The notes beneath the pieces are model-generated. The model had not been told where the DNA came from, ran no database searches, and was given only the letters and a program-made list of their open reading frames with translations. From Bacteroidota bacterium (GTDB lineage Bacteria > Bacteroidota > Bacteroidia > Chitinophagales > LD1): a stretch of DNA of 6,239 nucleotides. Of this stretch, positions 1 to 6,239 are shown one piece after another. The stretch is taken from contig CANGXE010000103.1 of NCBI GenBank assembly GCA_947457525.1, forward strand, positions 1 through 6,239. The letters run 5' to 3'. The first letter of the stretch is position 1. Each line of letters starts with the position of its first letter. The translations under genes and the position numbers were made by a program.

Positions 1-1150
1 ATTGTTAGTCATCCGCGCTTATCAACAAGACATTGGGCAAGGCCACAGAAACATCGCACTTATTCCTGCTTCAGCTCACGGCACCAACCCGGCTAGTGCG
101 GTGATGGCAGGATTAAAAGTGGTGGTGGTGGCCACCGATTCACACGGCAACATTGACTTTGAAGATTTAGTAAAGAAAACTGAAGAACACAAAGATGACT
201 TGAGTTGCTTGATGGTGACTTATCCATCTACACATGGTGTGTTTGAAAGTAATATTAAGGATGTTTGCGCTTTAATTCACGCTAATGGCGGTCAAGTATA
301 CATGGACGGAGCTAACCTCAACGCGCAAGTGGGCTTGACTTCTCCAGCTCTCATCGGAGCGGATGTTAACCACATCAACTTACACAAAACATTCGCTATT
401 CCTCACGGTGGCGGTGGCCCCGGCATGGGACCAATTTGTGTAGCGGCACATCTAGCTCCTTACTTACCAGGGAATCCTATAGTAAACACAGGTGGCGATA
501 AATCTATTCACGCCATTTCTGCTGCACCTTTTGGTAGTGCCTCAATTCTTTTGATTAGCTATGGCTACATCCGCATGTTAGGCGCGCAAGGTGTAACCGA
601 TGCCACTAAGTACGCCATCTTCAATGCCAACTACATGAAAGTGCGCTTGGAAGAATATTATGATGTACTTTACGTGGGCAAAGAGCATGGTCGCGTGGCG
701 CATGAATTGATACTTGATTTCCGAGCGTTTAAACACACCGTAGGTGTAGAGGTAGAAGACGTGGCGAAGCGATTAATGGACTATGGTTTCCACGCACCCA
801 CGGTTTCTTTCCCTGTAGCCGGCACCTTGATGATTGAACCTACCGAAAGTGAAGACAAAGCCGAGATTGATCGCTTCTGCGATGCCTTGATTGCTATTCG
901 TGGAGAAATCAGAGCGATTGAAAACAAGGAGATAGACGCTGCTAATAATCCATTAAAAAATGCACCGCACACCATGAACATGGTTATTAATGGCAATTGG
1001 GATAAACCTTACAGCCGCGAACAAGCCGTGTTTCCATTGCCTTATGTAAGCGCTAAAAAATTCTGGCCAAGTGTTGGTCGCGTGAATAATAGTCACGGTG
1101 ATCGCAATTTGATTTGCACTTGCCCACCAATTGAAAGCTACGCAGAATAA
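1..1150 (+). CDS. gcvP: Glycine dehydrogenase (aminomethyl-transferring), glycine cleavage system P-protein; 5'-truncated by window edge
   Basis: This is the C-terminal part of the PLP-dependent P-protein, which decarboxylates glycine and passes the aminomethyl group to the lipoyl arm of H-protein in the cytoplasm. The frame is open from the left edge (base 1 ends a codon) to TAA at 1148-1150, giving 382 visible residues; the TTG at 2-4 is an internal leucine codon, not a start. Visible landmarks are [10 protein letters not shown] (residues 24-33), [12 protein letters not shown] (100-111), and [18 protein letters not shown] (124-141), where K129 is the expected Schiff-base lysine. The end, [15 protein letters not shown], is typical of the long single-chain P-protein rather than the split GcvPB. 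If the E. coli PLP lysine is K706, as I recall, about 577 residues lie upstream of the window. No truncation or frameshift is seen in this part. menB follows after 29 bases on the same strand, so co-transcription is likely although the pathways differ. Confidence 0.97.
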   Translation, partial: LLVIRAYQQDIGQGHRNIALIPASAHGTNPASAVMAGLKVVVVATDSHGNIDFEDLVKKTEEHKDDLSCLMVTYPSTHGVFESNIKDVCALIHANGGQVYMDGANLNAQVGLTSPALIGADVNHINLHKTFAIPHGGGGPGMGPICVAAHLAPYLPGNPIVNTGGDKSIHAISAAPFGSASILLISYGYIRMLGAQGVTDATKYAIFNANYMKVRLEEYYDVLYVGKEHGRVAHELILDFRAFKHTVGVEVEDVAKRLMDYGFHAPTVSFPVAGTLMIEPTESEDKAEIDRFCDALIAIRGEIRAIENKEIDAANNPLKNAPHTMNMVINGNWDKPYSREQAVFPLPYVSAKKFWPSVGRVNNSHGDRNLICTCPPIESYAE

Positions 1151-1179
1151 AAAATACTAGAACAAAAAATATACAAACG

Positions 1180-2001
1180 ATGAGCCAAAGAAAATGGGAA
1201 GCTATCCGCCAATACGAAGAGATTAAATTTGAGTTTTTTGAAGGCATTGCTAAGATTACTATCAACCGTCCGCGCTATCGCAATGCGTTTACGCCATTGA
1301 CGGTGAAAGAAATGATAGATGCGATGAACATTTGTCGCGATAGTTTGGATATTCAAATTATCATCCTTACAGGTGAAGGAGATATGGCATTTTGCAGCGG
1401 GGGCGACCAAAATGTGCGTGGTCATGGAGGATATGTTGGCGTGGACACGGTACCACGATTGAATGTTCTTGACTTACAAAGACAAATTCGTTCTATTCCT
1501 AAATGTGTCATAGCGATGGTGAACGGCTATGCCATTGGTGGTGGCCATGTTTTGCATGTGGTTTGTGATTTGTCTATAGCGAGTGAAAACGCCATATTCG
1601 GTCAAACCGGACCCAAAGTAGGTAGCTTTGACGGTGGATTTGGTGCGAGTTATTTAGCACGTGTGGTGGGACAGAAAAAAGCTAGAGAAATCTGGTATTT
1701 GTGCGATCAGTACAATGCGGCTGATGCTTTGGCAATGGGATTAGTGAACAAAGTGGTGTCACTCGAAATGCTCGAAGATGAAACCGTGGCTTGGTGTCAA
1801 AAAATTCAGGAAAAATCTCCACTTTCTATTCGTATGCTTAAATCTTCGTTTAACGCAGAGCTAGACGGGCAAGCGGGCATTCAAGAATTGGCGGGAAATG
1901 CCACTTTGCTTTACTATCTATCTGACGAAGCCAAAGAAGGCAAGAATGCCTTTATCGAGAAGCGCAAACCGGATTGGAGCAAGTTTCCGAAGTTTCCATA
2001 G
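1180..2001 (+). CDS. menB: 1,4-dihydroxy-2-naphthoyl-CoA synthase (naphthoate synthase), menaquinone biosynthesis
   Basis: MenB is a cytoplasmic crotonase-fold enzyme that closes the second ring of the naphthoquinone by an intramolecular Claisen (Dieckmann) condensation of o-succinylbenzoyl-CoA. The 273-residue product is complete and slightly shorter than the 285-residue E. coli enzyme. Signature stretches are FCSGGDQ (71-77), [19 protein letters not shown] (116-134, oxyanion-hole region), [14 protein letters not shown] (140-153) and the C-terminal [18 protein letters not shown] (253-270). Aligned by eye to E. coli MenB, Y85, G144, D151 and Y246 match Y97, G156, D163 and Y258. Glycine at 144, rather than aspartate as in the mycobacterial enzyme, marks the type I, bicarbonate-dependent class. 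These motifs separate it from ordinary enoyl-CoA hydratases. The ATG is chosen because it gives the expected N-terminus 29 bases after gcvP; no Shine-Dalgarno is visible, as is common in Bacteroidota. No other men genes are in view. Confidence 0.96.
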   Translation: MSQRKWEAIRQYEEIKFEFFEGIAKITINRPRYRNAFTPLTVKEMIDAMNICRDSLDIQIIILTGEGDMAFCSGGDQNVRGHGGYVGVDTVPRLNVLDLQRQIRSIPKCVIAMVNGYAIGGGHVLHVVCDLSIASENAIFGQTGPKVGSFDGGFGASYLARVVGQKKAREIWYLCDQYNAADALAMGLVNKVVSLEMLEDETVAWCQKIQEKSPLSIRMLKSSFNAELDGQAGIQELAGNATLLYYLSDEAKEGKNAFIEKRKPDWSKFPKFP

Positions 2002-2069
2002 TTAAAAACTAGCTTGTAAAGTTCTTGAATAAGCCATAAATTGCCTTCCATTACTTAGCTACTTTTATT

Positions 2070-2774
2070 ATGAACCAGTTTGATCCGATACAACAAATAT
2101 TAGCTCGCTACGAAGTGCGCAATGTGCAACTTGTTCATCACCTCACCGAGATGAATGACTTACAAGTGAACCAACATTTTCTCCAAACTTTGCTCAAAAT
2201 GTTTGAAGACGACACATGTTTTCCCAAAACTGAATTAGAACAACATTCACTCGAGGTTATCCTAGATTACATACAAAGAACTCATCGCTTTTATCTTCAA
2301 AAAAAATTGCCGGAGATAGAACAGAGCATCGATCAACTCCTCACCAACTATGATGATAAGCATCCTATTTTGCCATTGCTCCGAAATTTTTATTTGAATT
2401 ACAAAAGTGAGTTGATTGCACACATTCGTGCAGAAGACCAACAACTACTTCCTCATATCCGACTGCTACTCGAAACAGAGCAAGAATATTTTAATCCAAC
2501 CATTGTAGCCGAGAAATTGAAAGGATATTCCTTGCAGAAGTTTATCGACACGCACGATGATACTGAAGGTGATTTACATTCGGTTCGAGCAAGCATAAAG
2601 AAATATGACCCGATACCGACTAATGCTACACCACACCGCATCCTACTATCTCAACTTGAACTTTTTGAACAAGACTTGCGAGTGCATGCGTTGATTGAAG
2701 ATTTAGTGCTTATACCTCGTGCCTTAGAGATAGAAAAGAAGTTCTTAGAGAATATTAAAGTGGCTTTGAATTAA
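2070..2774 (+). CDS. Hemerythrin-like domain protein related to Ric/YtfE/ScdA (iron-sulfur centre repair family), without the Cys-Cys N-terminal module
   Basis: This 234-residue, all-helical, soluble-looking protein has no signal peptide or membrane segment. Residues from about 60 to 220 follow the Ric/YtfE hemerythrin-like pattern: H72 in RTHRFY, H98 in HPILP, H118 and E122 in AHIRAEDQQLLP, H162 in THDD, and H206 and E210 in HALIEDLVLIPRALE. These align by eye with the E. coli YtfE di-iron ligands H84, H105, H129, E133, H160, H204 and E208, including both H-x3-E spacings. Family members bind a non-heme di-iron centre and are linked to repair of iron-sulfur clusters after nitric oxide or oxidative damage. 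The first 60 residues lack the adjacent cysteine pair of the ScdA_N/DUF542 module; the only cysteine in the protein is C50. The exact role is therefore inferred: oxygen, NO or iron sensing is as possible as repair. It begins 68 bases after menB; I found no clear promoter, FNR-type or NsrR-type site there. It ends before a bidirectional terminator. Confidence 0.8.
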   Translation: MNQFDPIQQILARYEVRNVQLVHHLTEMNDLQVNQHFLQTLLKMFEDDTCFPKTELEQHSLEVILDYIQRTHRFYLQKKLPEIEQSIDQLLTNYDDKHPILPLLRNFYLNYKSELIAHIRAEDQQLLPHIRLLLETEQEYFNPTIVAEKLKGYSLQKFIDTHDDTEGDLHSVRASIKKYDPIPTNATPHRILLSQLELFEQDLRVHALIEDLVLIPRALEIEKKFLENIKVALN

Positions 2775-2794
2775 AATTCGAAAATTCAATCCAC

Positions 2795-2836
2795 AAAAAA
2801 AGGCGGCTCTTGTAAAAGAATCGCCTTTTGTATTTT
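2795..2836. terminator. Bidirectional intrinsic terminator between convergent genes
   Basis: The left arm AAAAGGCG (2798-2805) pairs with CGCCTTTT (2822-2829). After one G-T wobble and one mismatch, the stem continues with TCTT (2808-2811) against AAGA (2816-2819), closing on a GTAA loop (2812-2815). On the forward strand the hairpin runs into TTTTGTATTTT. On the reverse strand the A-run at 2795-2801 becomes seven uridines. It lies between the stop of the hemerythrin-like gene (2774) and the stop of the reverse-strand secreted-protein gene (2851), so it can end transcription from both sides. Confidence 0.88.
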
Positions 2837-2850
2837 CAGTTAATTATAGA

Positions 2851-3672
2851 TTACTCTACAACTATGCTTTTTGAAGCGAAACCTTCAGCTGTACGCAATT
2901 GCAGTGTGTAAAGACCTTTAGCAAATTGACGTAAATCAATTCTAGTGTTGTAGAAACCGGTTACATCCAAGTTTTCTGTGTACACTTCACGACCAGTAAT
3001 ATCAACGATTTTAATTTGACCGTTTACGTTACGACCTGCATTCAAGGTAAACTCAAATGTACCATTGTTTGGATTTGGTGTGATGCGGATAGCTGAATTC
3101 AATTCGGTGTTAAACTTGTTGATGGAAGTGTTAGGACGACAAGCAGCACCTTGTTCGATAACATCTACGAAAAAGCTAAATGGATTTTGTGGTTGAGCTT
3201 GTAATACTGCTAGGTCAACTGTAGTGTCCGGTGGCAAGCTAAAGCCAGGGATACTTGGTAAACCACTTAAAGTAATTGTTCCATTAAAGCTTAATGGATA
3301 ATTGCCAGCTGGATCTGTAGTAGTACCTGATAATTGAGCACATCCGTTTGTTCCGCCATAAAATACTCCGGTAGCAGGATTTAAAGTATAAATAATTCCT
3401 GTAGGGAAACCATCGATAGATGTGATATTAACTGAGTCAACAGTCAAAGTGATAGGAAATGGAATACCAGGAGCGATAGTTGATAAATCAATGCTAGTTG
3501 GCACTGCAATTTGGATGGTTTGATTGTAAGACACTGAGCGCTCGATACAAGGTAAATCTTGCGGCTGAGGAGCTAAAAATTCAGTGTTGCTTGGGTCAAT
3601 CGTGCATTGTGCGGACACGAAACCAGAAATAGATAGCAATGAAGCTACGAAAAGAGTCTTGATGTTTTTCAT
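2851..3672 (-). CDS. Small secreted protein with type A T9SS C-terminal sorting domain
   Basis: This 273-residue protein is complete, from ATG at 3672-3670 to TAA at 2853-2851. It opens with a Sec signal peptide: a lysine-containing start (MKNIK), a hydrophobic core, and a likely cleavage after residue 21 (VSA|Q). Residues 197-273 form a type A T9SS sorting domain, with the TPNPNNGTFEF motif (198-208), GQIKIVDITGREVY (218-231) and RQFAKGLYTLQLRT (248-261) before the terminal KSIVVE. In this system the C-terminal domain directs export across the outer membrane and is normally removed on release or attachment to the cell surface. The middle part, about 35-175, looks beta-rich, with PCIERSVSYNQTIQI and a GCAQLSGTTTDPAGNYPL stretch that I recall from other Bacteroidota exported proteins. 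It has no catalytic motif I can recognise. Mature cysteines C23, C42, C111 and C178 could form disulfides. The gene stands alone, with its own spacer upstream and a shared terminator downstream. The cargo function is unknown. Confidence 0.93.
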   Translation of the reverse strand: MKNIKTLFVASLLSISGFVSAQCTIDPSNTEFLAPQPQDLPCIERSVSYNQTIQIAVPTSIDLSTIAPGIPFPITLTVDSVNITSIDGFPTGIIYTLNPATGVFYGGTNGCAQLSGTTTDPAGNYPLSFNGTITLSGLPSIPGFSLPPDTTVDLAVLQAQPQNPFSFFVDVIEQGAACRPNTSINKFNTELNSAIRITPNPNNGTFEFTLNAGRNVNGQIKIVDITGREVYTENLDVTGFYNTRIDLRQFAKGLYTLQLRTAEGFASKSIVVE

Positions 3673-3849
3673 TGGTTTAGGGTGTGGTTTATAATTATGA
3701 ATAAGTTTGTGTCGGTAAATTTAAGTGTAATTGTATGAAAAATATGTGATATATTGGAAAGAAAATGCACTATTCCACATTTTGGGGGTGGTTAAGAAGA
3801 TTGTAGATTGAGTAGAGATATTATTTTTACCAAAAAATAGACCAAAAAT
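3673..3849. other. AT-rich divergent intergenic spacer
   Basis: This 177-base non-coding spacer must carry start signals for the reverse-strand secreted protein and the forward PASTA gene. The forward side has a plausible promoter, listed separately. For the reverse side only weak -7-like words are seen, TATTTTTC (3744 down to 3737) and TAAATTTA (3723 down to 3716), neither with a TTG about 19 bases upstream. I see no clear operator, riboswitch or small RNA structure. Confidence 0.7.
3801..3829 (+). promoter_or_regulatory. Candidate Bacteroidota-type promoter for the PASTA gene
   Basis: TTG at 3801-3803 could be the -33 element. TATTTTTA at 3822-3829 matches the Bacteroidota -7 consensus TAnnTTTG in five of its six fixed positions, with an 18-base spacer. 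Transcription would begin near 3834-3836, leaving a leader of about 15 bases before the TTG start at 3850. Short motifs like this arise by chance in AT-rich DNA, so the call is tentative. Confidence 0.35.
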
Positions 3850-4668
3850 TTGAAAAAGTATTTCACTAAAACTTTACTCCTAAATATTCTTGTGGCATTG
3901 GTCATCGTAGTGGTTTTACTACTTATGGTGCAATGGAGTTTAAAATCATACACCCGTCACGGTGAAAGTGTGGCTGTGCCCGATTTAAAAGGTATAAACA
4001 TTGAAAAGGCAGCCCAGATACTAGACGATAAGAATTTAGATTGGCAAATTATTGACTCAATTTTCGACAGTAATAAGCCTCCTTTATCGGTAGTAGATCA
4101 AAATCCGAAAAACGGTTCGAAGGTAAAATATGGCCGCACCATCTACATCACCATAAATGCCACAAATGCTCCGACTACCGAACTTCCTGATTTAATTGGA
4201 AGAAGCTCGTACAAATACGCCAAAATGCAATTAGAGAGCTTCGGGCTCAAAGTGGGCGAGCCTATCTACAAACCCGATCCGCACTTAAACTCAGTGATTG
4301 GTATGCAAGTTGGCGGGAAACCGGTCACCAAAAAAACAAGAGTAGCTAAAGGGACGACCATCACACTGATTTTGGGTGATGGTATAGGAGGAAGCAGCAT
4401 GCCGGTTCCTTATTTAATCGGGTTGAGATATGAGGAAGCTGAGTTTAAACTTAAAGGCTATTCGTTAAATGTAGGTGCATTGGTGGTGAAAGAAGATGTT
4501 GTAGACACCGCGGGTGCCATCATCTATAAACAAATTCCGGCTTTCGGCAGCGGCAATTCCATCAGAATAGGTGAGCCGATTGATTTGTTTATCTCTAAAG
4601 AATTACCCGAAGGAATTATTGTAGACCCTACACTTTACGACATTCCATTGGAAGACTCTATCCAATAA
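3850..4668 (+). CDS. Membrane-anchored PASTA-domain protein (three PASTA repeats, no kinase domain)
   Basis: This 272-residue protein has a short basic cytoplasmic tail (MKKYFTK), one membrane segment at about 9-29, and three PASTA repeats outside: about 42-104 (VPDLKGINIEKAAQIL ... NPKNGSKVKYG), 111-176 (LPDLIGRSSYKYAKMQLES ... VAKGTTITLILG) and 185-249 (PVPYLIGLRYEEAEFKLKG ... IRIGEPIDLFISK). It ends in a short acidic tail. PASTA repeats bind or sense peptidoglycan in Ser/Thr kinases and class B penicillin-binding proteins; here neither a kinase nor a transpeptidase is attached, so a periplasmic wall-binding or scaffolding role is inferred. The start is TTG at 3850: an in-frame TAG lies at 3838-3840, no other start codon falls between, and the next in-frame ATG (residue 26) would remove most of the membrane segment. 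No Shine-Dalgarno is evident. A secreted-protein gene follows after 45 bases. Bacteroidota genomes often carry such a PASTA gene, as I recall near ddl and rluD, but neither is in view. Confidence 0.92.
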   Translation: MKKYFTKTLLLNILVALVIVVVLLLMVQWSLKSYTRHGESVAVPDLKGINIEKAAQILDDKNLDWQIIDSIFDSNKPPLSVVDQNPKNGSKVKYGRTIYITINATNAPTTELPDLIGRSSYKYAKMQLESFGLKVGEPIYKPDPHLNSVIGMQVGGKPVTKKTRVAKGTTITLILGDGIGGSSMPVPYLIGLRYEEAEFKLKGYSLNVGALVVKEDVVDTAGAIIYKQIPAFGSGNSIRIGEPIDLFISKELPEGIIVDPTLYDIPLEDSIQ

Positions 4669-4713
4669 ATTCTATATCTAACCGTTTGCATGATGCAATT
4701 TTGATAAAACTAC

Positions 4714-6239
4714 ATGAATAACATAATCACTATTTTTTTTACTCTTTTCACCATTTCCTTAAGCCTTGCGCAAACCGAAACGCTTTCGGCCATCTCCAGT
4801 TATCCGAATATTCAGCCTATCAAATCATCAACTTCTACACACAAATATTTAGTAGACAAAGGCAATGTCGTAGTTACTTCTGACACACTTCAACTGCCTT
4901 TTATTGATGATTTTTCCACCAATCGCATGCGCACCTACAAATGGCTTGAAAATAATTACACGGATACGTTCTTCAATGTAACCGGCACTTGCTTAGGCAA
5001 TGAAAACATCACTACCCAACAAGTAACTTTACGCAATGACACCTCGTGGTACTACACTTTCGACACTGCCAACTTAACTGTAGACTCCTTCCCGCAACCC
5101 GCACAGGCATTTACTTTTTTCGGACCGGCTACCAACAACTGTTTCAGCGCAACGCCTCAAACCATTTATTATTGGCCGGAATACTTTCGCTATTTCTACA
5201 ACACCAACACATCTAAATTCGACTCCGTTTTTATCACCAATCCACCTAGTGAAATTTTGTTTTATGCTCCGGTGGTTTACTTCGCCAACGGACAACCTGG
5301 TACCCTTTGGTTTGATAATTACGCTTACGTCAATAGCACCTATCCTATCTTGCCACCAAGCATTGGTGTGGCCACATTGGATGGATTAAATGAATTGGGA
5401 TTACCTTATAACAATGCGAGCAACAACACCTATGGCGATGCCGATGTGCTGACCTCAAAAGGGATTAACTTATCAGGCCTTTCGGAGGGCGATTCGGTGT
5501 ATTTGAGTTTCTTCTATGAACCAAAAGGATTAGGCGATTTTCCCGATTCGAAAGATTCGTTGATTGTAGAGTTTAAAGACATTGGCGATATATGGTGGAG
5601 AGCTTGGGCGCGCCCGGGCTATGCTGTACCTAACCAAGATAGCGTGCAGTTCAATCAAGTCATGTTATTACTACCTGACCGACCGCTGCAGAACTCTTAC
5701 TTCCACAACAACTTTCAATTTCGCATTAGAAACAAAGCCTCGCTTTATGGCGCATTAGATCACTGGCATTTAGACTATGTGAAATTGGATAAAAATAGAA
5801 GTGCGGTTGACACGGTCATTCAAGATGTGGCATTTATCTACCCTTATCCGACTATCCTCAAAAACTTCACGCAATTACCTGCCGACCAGTTTACGGGCAA
5901 TATAGATTTGGTGGATAGCATTTCTATGCTTGTCCGCAACAATGACCCTAACGCCATCAATAACCCTCCCGCTACCAACTTTGCCTTCAGTGCGCAAGAA
6001 ACTTACCCTACACCGGTGGTGGTTCTAACACCCACTACTTTGGCATTCAACGCTGAGCCTTTCAAGCTTATTGAAGTCAATCCGGCTGCCGATTATGTTA
6101 TCCTAACTTCTCCCAATTGGCCGGTTGATAGTCTGGTGATCAACTCGCAAGTGAGCATTTCACCGAATGACAGCCGCCCTCAAAATGATACTTTGCGTCA
6201 AGTTCAATCCTTCAGCACCACTATGGCTTATGATGATGG
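4714..6239 (+). CDS. Large secreted protein of T9SS-exported type; 3' end beyond window
   Basis: The frame is open from ATG at 4714 to the right edge without a stop, giving 508 complete codons. The product starts with a signal peptide (MNNIITIFFTLFTISLSLAQ, probable cut after A19). The mature part carries a set of motifs I recognise from large Bacteroidota exported proteins: LPFIDDFS (61-68), NSTYPILPPSIGVATLDGLN (207-226), GDADVLTSKGINLSGLS (241-257), VYLSFFYEPKGLGDFP (262-277), DSLIVEF (281-287) and DHWHLDYVKLD (349-359). Together they suggest a jelly-roll, MAM/lectin-like beta-sandwich across about 60-360, followed by less distinctive beta-rich sequence. The middle is rich in Asn, Thr, Tyr and Pro, as is usual for surface proteins. 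I see no protease or glycosidase signature. Such proteins usually end in a T9SS sorting domain, which would lie outside the window. The gene is 45 bases downstream of the PASTA gene with no terminator between, so co-transcription is likely. Function unknown. Confidence 0.87.
   Translation, partial: MNNIITIFFTLFTISLSLAQTETLSAISSYPNIQPIKSSTSTHKYLVDKGNVVVTSDTLQLPFIDDFSTNRMRTYKWLENNYTDTFFNVTGTCLGNENITTQQVTLRNDTSWYYTFDTANLTVDSFPQPAQAFTFFGPATNNCFSATPQTIYYWPEYFRYFYNTNTSKFDSVFITNPPSEILFYAPVVYFANGQPGTLWFDNYAYVNSTYPILPPSIGVATLDGLNELGLPYNNASNNTYGDADVLTSKGINLSGLSEGDSVYLSFFYEPKGLGDFPDSKDSLIVEFKDIGDIWWRAWARPGYAVPNQDSVQFNQVMLLLPDRPLQNSYFHNNFQFRIRNKASLYGALDHWHLDYVKLDKNRSAVDTVIQDVAFIYPYPTILKNFTQLPADQFTGNIDLVDSISMLVRNNDPNAINNPPATNFAFSAQETYPTPVVVLTPTTLAFNAEPFKLIEVNPAADYVILTSPNWPVDSLVINSQVSISPNDSRPQNDTLRQVQSFSTTMAYDD

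Noticed and set aside
1138..1425. Reverse-strand open frame antisense to gcvP and menB
   Set aside because: It overlaps two strongly conserved forward genes and its translation shows no recognisable domain or signal; it is a shadow of those genes.
1981..1998. Tandem 9-base near-repeat (AAGTTTCCG, AAGTTTCCA) at the 3' end of menB
   Set aside because: It encodes KFPKFP, which matches the usual C-terminus of MenB proteins, so it is explained by the coding sequence.
2000..2010. Hairpin AGTT-AAA-AACT after the menB stop as a terminator
   Set aside because: A four-base AT-rich stem with no following T-run is too weak.
2041..2067. TTG (2041-2043) and TACTTTTA (2060-2067) as a promoter for the hemerythrin-like gene
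   Set aside because: The spacer is only 16 bases and the implied transcription start would fall at or after the ATG at 2070.
4686..4698. Perfect palindrome TTGCAT-G-ATGCAA in the gap between the PASTA and secreted-protein genes
   Set aside because: Six-base arms around one base are expected about once per several kilobases by chance, the loop is too short for an RNA hairpin, and there is no second copy to support an operator.
4696..4703. CAATTTTG as a -7 element for the large secreted-protein gene
   Set aside because: The first base departs from the consensus, no TTG lies at the right distance upstream, and the leader would be only about five bases; read-through from the PASTA gene is simpler.
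5074..5295. Reverse-strand 73-codon open frame inside the large secreted-protein gene
   Set aside because: It lies wholly antisense to a frame with a signal peptide and recognisable exported-protein motifs and has no features of its own.

Overview
The window comes from a member of the Bacteroidota. Two genes encode secreted proteins of the type IX secretion system (T9SS) style found almost only in this phylum, one with a complete type A C-terminal sorting domain. A kinase-free membrane-anchored PASTA protein fits the same phylum. Starts lack clear Shine-Dalgarno sequences, and the one plausible promoter resembles the TTG / TAnnTTTG elements of this group. Order or family cannot be fixed from six kilobases. 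There is no sign of a mobile element, CRISPR array, tRNA or rRNA, and nothing suggests recent transfer.

Layout. Positions 1-2001 hold two forward housekeeping genes 29 bases apart: the C-terminal 40% of the glycine cleavage P-protein (gcvP, cut by the left edge) and a complete menB, for naphthoate synthase of menaquinone synthesis. After 68 bases comes a forward gene (2070-2774) for a hemerythrin-like protein related to the Ric/YtfE/ScdA iron-sulfur repair family. It keeps the di-iron ligand pattern but lacks the usual Cys-Cys N-terminal module. A bidirectional hairpin terminator (about 2795-2836) closes this block and also serves the convergent reverse-strand gene at 2851-3672, a small secreted T9SS cargo protein.

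A 177-base AT-rich spacer (3673-3849) separates that gene from a divergent forward pair. The first is a PASTA-domain membrane protein (3850-4668) that must start at TTG. The second, 45 bases on, is a large secreted protein (4714 to the right edge, still open) with a signal peptide and a repertoire of Bacteroidota exported-protein motifs.

How they relate. gcvP and menB are probably co-transcribed but belong to unrelated pathways (one-carbon metabolism; respiratory quinone). The PASTA protein and the large secreted protein are probably co-transcribed and both act outside the cytoplasmic membrane. No previously undescribed multi-gene system is evident. The points most worth a second look are the Cys-pair-less Ric-like protein, the kinase-less PASTA protein linked to a T9SS-type exported protein, and the open reading frame running off the right edge.
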